The notes under the pieces: model-generated
What the model saw: only the letters and a program-made list of their open reading frames with translations
What the model was told of the DNA's origin: nothing
Database searches by the model: none
Shown here: positions 62,301 through 64,000 of the stretch, in pieces
Layout of the letters: every line of letters begins with the position of its first letter
Numbering within the stretch: position 1 is the stretch's first letter
Assembly: GCF_904842695.1 (NCBI RefSeq)
Contig: NZ_CAJGWQ010000003.1
Span: 1-64,000, forward strand
Direction: 5' to 3'
Length of the DNA stretch: 64,000 nt
DNA from: Gulosibacter hominis
GTDB lineage: Bacteria; Actinomycetota; Actinomycetes; Actinomycetales; Microbacteriaceae
Translations under genes and position numbers: made by a program

Positions 62301-62327
62301 CAGAATTCCGACTTGCAGGTTACTTAG
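59310..62327 (+). CDS. Large YfhO-like (GT-C-type) membrane protein
   Basis: 1,005 residues; ATG with GGGAGCG. After a polar N-terminus of about 65 residues come twelve or so transmembrane helices up to about residue 600, then a long extracellular part of about 350 residues and a last helix near 960-985. ATDMLLRSPAYWENATIDGE, FPEWNPYIVGGEEFAG (acidic loop after helix 1) and SSGFMIAWTNWPQTRVAALI match YfhO-family proteins, which add sugars to lipoteichoic acids using lipid-linked donors. Its role in the rhamnose-containing polymer is inferred from place. Confidence 0.8.
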   Translation: MTNESVSHAKPNPADPSSAATPEQIAASSGRQQPSNSASDSRTSKRTTGAHAVDRSKYVSDADRRRRRLAMAAVGLGWAVYVGFVVVSVLSSLFSGKVFAATDMLLRSPAYWENATIDGELINSVSGDTVDSVIPRSIEFADRLHQGDFPEWNPYIVGGEEFAGLPNTGLMSPLSLPWWIAPPEIAPALVKVLEFAVVALGMSLFLRRLKLPAVTWPLASLAFCSSGFMIAWTNWPQTRVAALIPLAFWAADYAVTRRKWFAFWPLALAFAAMWLGGFPALVFHTAYLTCAYGVVRAVAQTRWRESGAIWQFCGDALRYAAGMISAGALAAVALLPFYLNSKDVLDFSVRNYRGSSLNPEAFGTAILPYAVGTAGMKNFTGPFNPVEALSYLGVVVVLCALLALVFHRRLLVSRAPMWFFVIAATLCGIAMYWGGPVLDAIQQLPTMSTSLIGRLRAVFGFCVAVLAAYGVTTLMSARIPALAQSETTSSRNAATRTVLRDLAGWALAAFFAVLVVQAASVAQEGSKLPEWSARWVKYSAVFAVVALVMVALIPLVSQRWFKNLVVVGLITVMAVPSLLIVRAWWPHSKPESYYAPAEAFTYLQENLGDDRFVALGGALPTGASTVYKTRDVLGHAFMTGRWKDMLQQVYPDVLVTPTYPSIPSGLLEEVIDSPILDRLAVRYVAVGSAESVPGRLEQLSTGDSPIDLRADGVIRSGQFTGPVRGIQVTALAASLPAGTEIPLHARVVGHDGTVLTEAQFLLRRIDKETFIPLDGDEFSEDQPWHLELEAEEQPGIVTLGADDQGNLAISALRPLPDGMNVAQTGNVTLIERTSALDRVRWANDVVVEEDAAARMELLGSGLAPDMVVLERNPANAATPGSTATIEVLPSNDLDQNTIRVNSTGAGWVVVADSLDRSGWTATIDGQQTELFRADHVGGAVYVPDAGEHTITLEYKTPGLRVGATVSAITLVAVLALALVDWRARRRITAESAQCDQQQNSDLQVT

Positions 62328-62417
62328 GAGCATGACACGCGTGTGCTTGCTACATTTATTCGCGGCTCCCGTCGCTGGCGCCCGTTATATCCATGATCGA
62401 GCCGTACACTGCTAACT

Positions 62418-63032
62418 ATGGATATCCGCGAACTGAGCATTGCAGGTAGCTTCGAGATCACACCGAAGCAGTTCCCCGACGACCGAGGTGTCTTCCTCGA
62501 GTACTACCGATTCGACAAACTCGCTGAGGCAGTGGGGCACCCCCTCGACCTCAAGCAGGCCAACACCTCGGTGTCGAAGCGCGGCACGGTCCGCGGCATC
62601 CACTTCGCGGATGTGCCGCCGAGCCAGGCGAAGTACGTTACCTGCACCCGCGGCGCGGTGATCGACTTTGTGATCGACATCCGCGTCGGTTCGCCCACCT
62701 TCGGTCAATGGGACCAGGTGCGACTCGATGACGTAGACCGTCGTGCCATCTACATCCCCGAGGGCCTCGGCCACTGCTTCGTTGCACTCGAGGATGACTC
62801 GACCGTCAGCTATCTCTGCTCGGCCACCTACGCACCCGGCCGCGAACACGGCGTGAACCCGCTATGCAAAACCATCGGGCTCGATCTACAGCTGCCCGAA
62901 GACGAGCTGTTGCTCTCACCCAAAGACACCGAGGCGCCGGGCCTGCTCAAAGCGAAAGAGCAGGGACTGCTGCCGAAGTACGAAGACTGTGTAGCGTTCT
63001 ACAACGAGCTCAACGAAAAGGCAGGTGCGTAA
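62418..63032 (+). CDS. rfbC: dTDP-4-dehydrorhamnose 3,5-epimerase
   Basis: 204 residues. Cupin enzyme that inverts C3 and C5 of the 4-keto sugar. [20 protein letters not shown] near 20-39, [20 protein letters not shown] near 57-76 (catalytic histidine), [20 protein letters not shown] near 112-131 and [17 protein letters not shown] are family marks. TACACT lies eight bases before the ATG, probably a leaderless promoter. Followed two bases later by rfbA. Confidence 0.93.
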   Translation: MDIRELSIAGSFEITPKQFPDDRGVFLEYYRFDKLAEAVGHPLDLKQANTSVSKRGTVRGIHFADVPPSQAKYVTCTRGAVIDFVIDIRVGSPTFGQWDQVRLDDVDRRAIYIPEGLGHCFVALEDDSTVSYLCSATYAPGREHGVNPLCKTIGLDLQLPEDELLLSPKDTEAPGLLKAKEQGLLPKYEDCVAFYNELNEKAGA

Positions 63033-63034
63033 GT

Positions 63035-63901
63035 ATGAAGGGCATCATCCTCGCCGGTGGTTCGGGCACTCGGCTCTGGCCGATCACCAAGGGCATCTCG
63101 AAGCAACTCATGCCCATCTACGACAAGCCGATGATCTACTACCCGCTATCGACCCTCATGATGGCCGATATTCGCGAGGTGCTGATCATCACCACACCCG
63201 AGTACAATTCGCAGTTCCGCGCACTGCTCGGCGATGGCTCACATCTCGGCATGACGATCGACTATGCCGAGCAGCCCAGCCCAGACGGGCTCGCACAAGC
63301 ATTCATCATCGGTGAAGAATTCATCGGCGACTCGGGATGCGCGCTCGTGCTCGGTGACAACATCTTCCACGGCACCGGCCTCGGATCGTCACTGCGCGCC
63401 CACGGAGAGATCGATGGCGGGCTCATTTTCGCCTACCAGGTGGCCGACCCAACCGCATATGGCGTCGTCGAATTCGACGAGAACATGAAGGCGCTGTCGA
63501 TCGAAGAAAAGCCCAAGCAGCCGAAGTCAAACTACGCCGTGCCGGGTCTGTACTTCTACGACAACGACGTCATCGAAATCGCCAAGAACGTCAAGCCCTC
63601 GGCACGCGGCGAACTCGAGATCTCTTCGGTGAACTCGGCCTACCTCGACGCAGGCAAACTGCAGGTGCATGTGCTCGACCGCGGTACTGCCTGGCTCGAC
63701 ACCGGAACCTTCGAATCGATGATGCAGGCATCGGAGTACGTCAAGGTGATTGAAGACCGTCAGGGTCTCAAGATCGGCTGCATCGAAGAAATTGCCTGGC
63801 GCGCCGGATGGATTGACGACGAGCAGCTCGCTCGACTCGGCGAACCGCTGAAAAAGTCGGGCTACGGTCGCTACATCCAGCGACTGCTCGACCAGGCGTA
63901 G
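63035..63901 (+). CDS. rfbA: Glucose-1-phosphate thymidylyltransferase
   Basis: 288 residues. First step of dTDP-rhamnose synthesis: glucose-1-phosphate plus dTTP. Motifs: [20 protein letters not shown] at the N-terminus (nucleotide binding), [50 protein letters not shown] and [13 protein letters not shown]. The frame is open upstream but the ATG at 63035, just behind rfbC, gives the standard N-terminus. Confidence 0.95.
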   Translation: MKGIILAGGSGTRLWPITKGISKQLMPIYDKPMIYYPLSTLMMADIREVLIITTPEYNSQFRALLGDGSHLGMTIDYAEQPSPDGLAQAFIIGEEFIGDSGCALVLGDNIFHGTGLGSSLRAHGEIDGGLIFAYQVADPTAYGVVEFDENMKALSIEEKPKQPKSNYAVPGLYFYDNDVIEIAKNVKPSARGELEISSVNSAYLDAGKLQVHVLDRGTAWLDTGTFESMMQASEYVKVIEDRQGLKIGCIEEIAWRAGWIDDEQLARLGEPLKKSGYGRYIQRLLDQA

Positions 63902-63906
63902 ACCTC

Positions 63907-64000
63907 ATGACGAGCTCTGCTGACAAGCAGCCTCGCATTTCGGTCATCGTGCCGGTTTATAACGCGAGCAAATATCTGGTTGAGACGATTTCAAGTGTCA
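63907..64000 (+). CDS. Glycosyltransferase, GT2 family (cut by the window end)
   Basis: 31 codons are visible. After a short polar start the sequence reads RISVIVPVYNASKYLVETIS, the nucleotide-binding N-terminus of GT2 enzymes. It begins five bases after the rfbA stop codon and so continues that operon. Confidence 0.75.
   Translation, partial: MTSSADKQPRISVIVPVYNASKYLVETISSV

Overview
The window is chromosomal DNA from a high-GC Gram-positive bacterium (Actinomycetota), most likely of the family Microbacteriaceae. The evidence is gene content and layout: a biotin-type acyl-CoA carboxylase in three pieces (biotinylated alpha, beta, 90-residue epsilon) beside birA and maf, an LpdA-type quinone dehydrogenase, purK-purE-LCP in tandem, many starts that look leaderless, and AbiEi/DUF559-type proteins. 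This is inferred from protein families; no rRNA or tRNA gene was seen. Most of the window is GC-rich and strikingly rich in GGATG/CATCC. Two stretches (about 880-9,600 and 48,430-51,480) are visibly lower in GC and look acquired.

Left part (1-11,242): the end of an IS481-like element, a gene-poor stretch, then a catabolic cluster. It holds a fold-III PLP decarboxylase, a three-gene polar amino-acid ABC importer, a PucR regulator, and a divergent pair of hydrolases (N-acyl-D-amino-acid deacylase and M20 peptidase). I read it as uptake and breakdown of an acylated or peptide-bound, probably D-configured diamino acid. Next to it is a frameshifted hipA with only the tail of its antitoxin. That abuts a 75-codon 3' remnant of thymidine phosphorylase, so the island has replaced the front of deoA in a nucleoside-salvage locus. 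The rest of that locus survives: add, a PTS EIIA-like gene, a phosphohexo/pentomutase and purine nucleoside phosphorylase (11,561-15,887).

Middle part (16,024-42,422): mostly core genes. They are LpdA, a strongly expressed class-III aminotransferase, a GntR-controlled ABC-2 exporter, acyl-CoA carboxylase alpha, RNase HI with an extra C-terminal region, a heterodimeric ABC exporter, Maf, a TrmA/RumA-type methyltransferase, a PH-domain membrane protein, BirA, acyl-CoA carboxylase beta and epsilon, GtrA, a lipoprotein, PurK, PurE and an LCP cell-wall ligase. Two paralogous AbiEi/DUF559-like genes (19,257 and 41,448) each sit among palindromic repeats. One hairpin family (arms about 17-19 bp, TTTGTGTGGGTTCGCGTCA and its complement) occurs six times in intergenic DNA.

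Right part (43,070-64,000): a cell-envelope polysaccharide locus. dTDP-L-rhamnose synthesis is split into rfbB-rfbD on the left and rfbC-rfbA on the right. Between them are glycosyltransferases (including a GT2-GT4 fusion), an acyltransferase with an SGNH domain, a polyprenyl-type GT2 with a flippase-like partner, a sugar epimerase and a 1,005-residue YfhO-like membrane protein. An unrelated low-GC ABC operon is inserted into it. Its first gene is preceded by a coupled 24-codon ORF that contains a perfect 15-bp hairpin.
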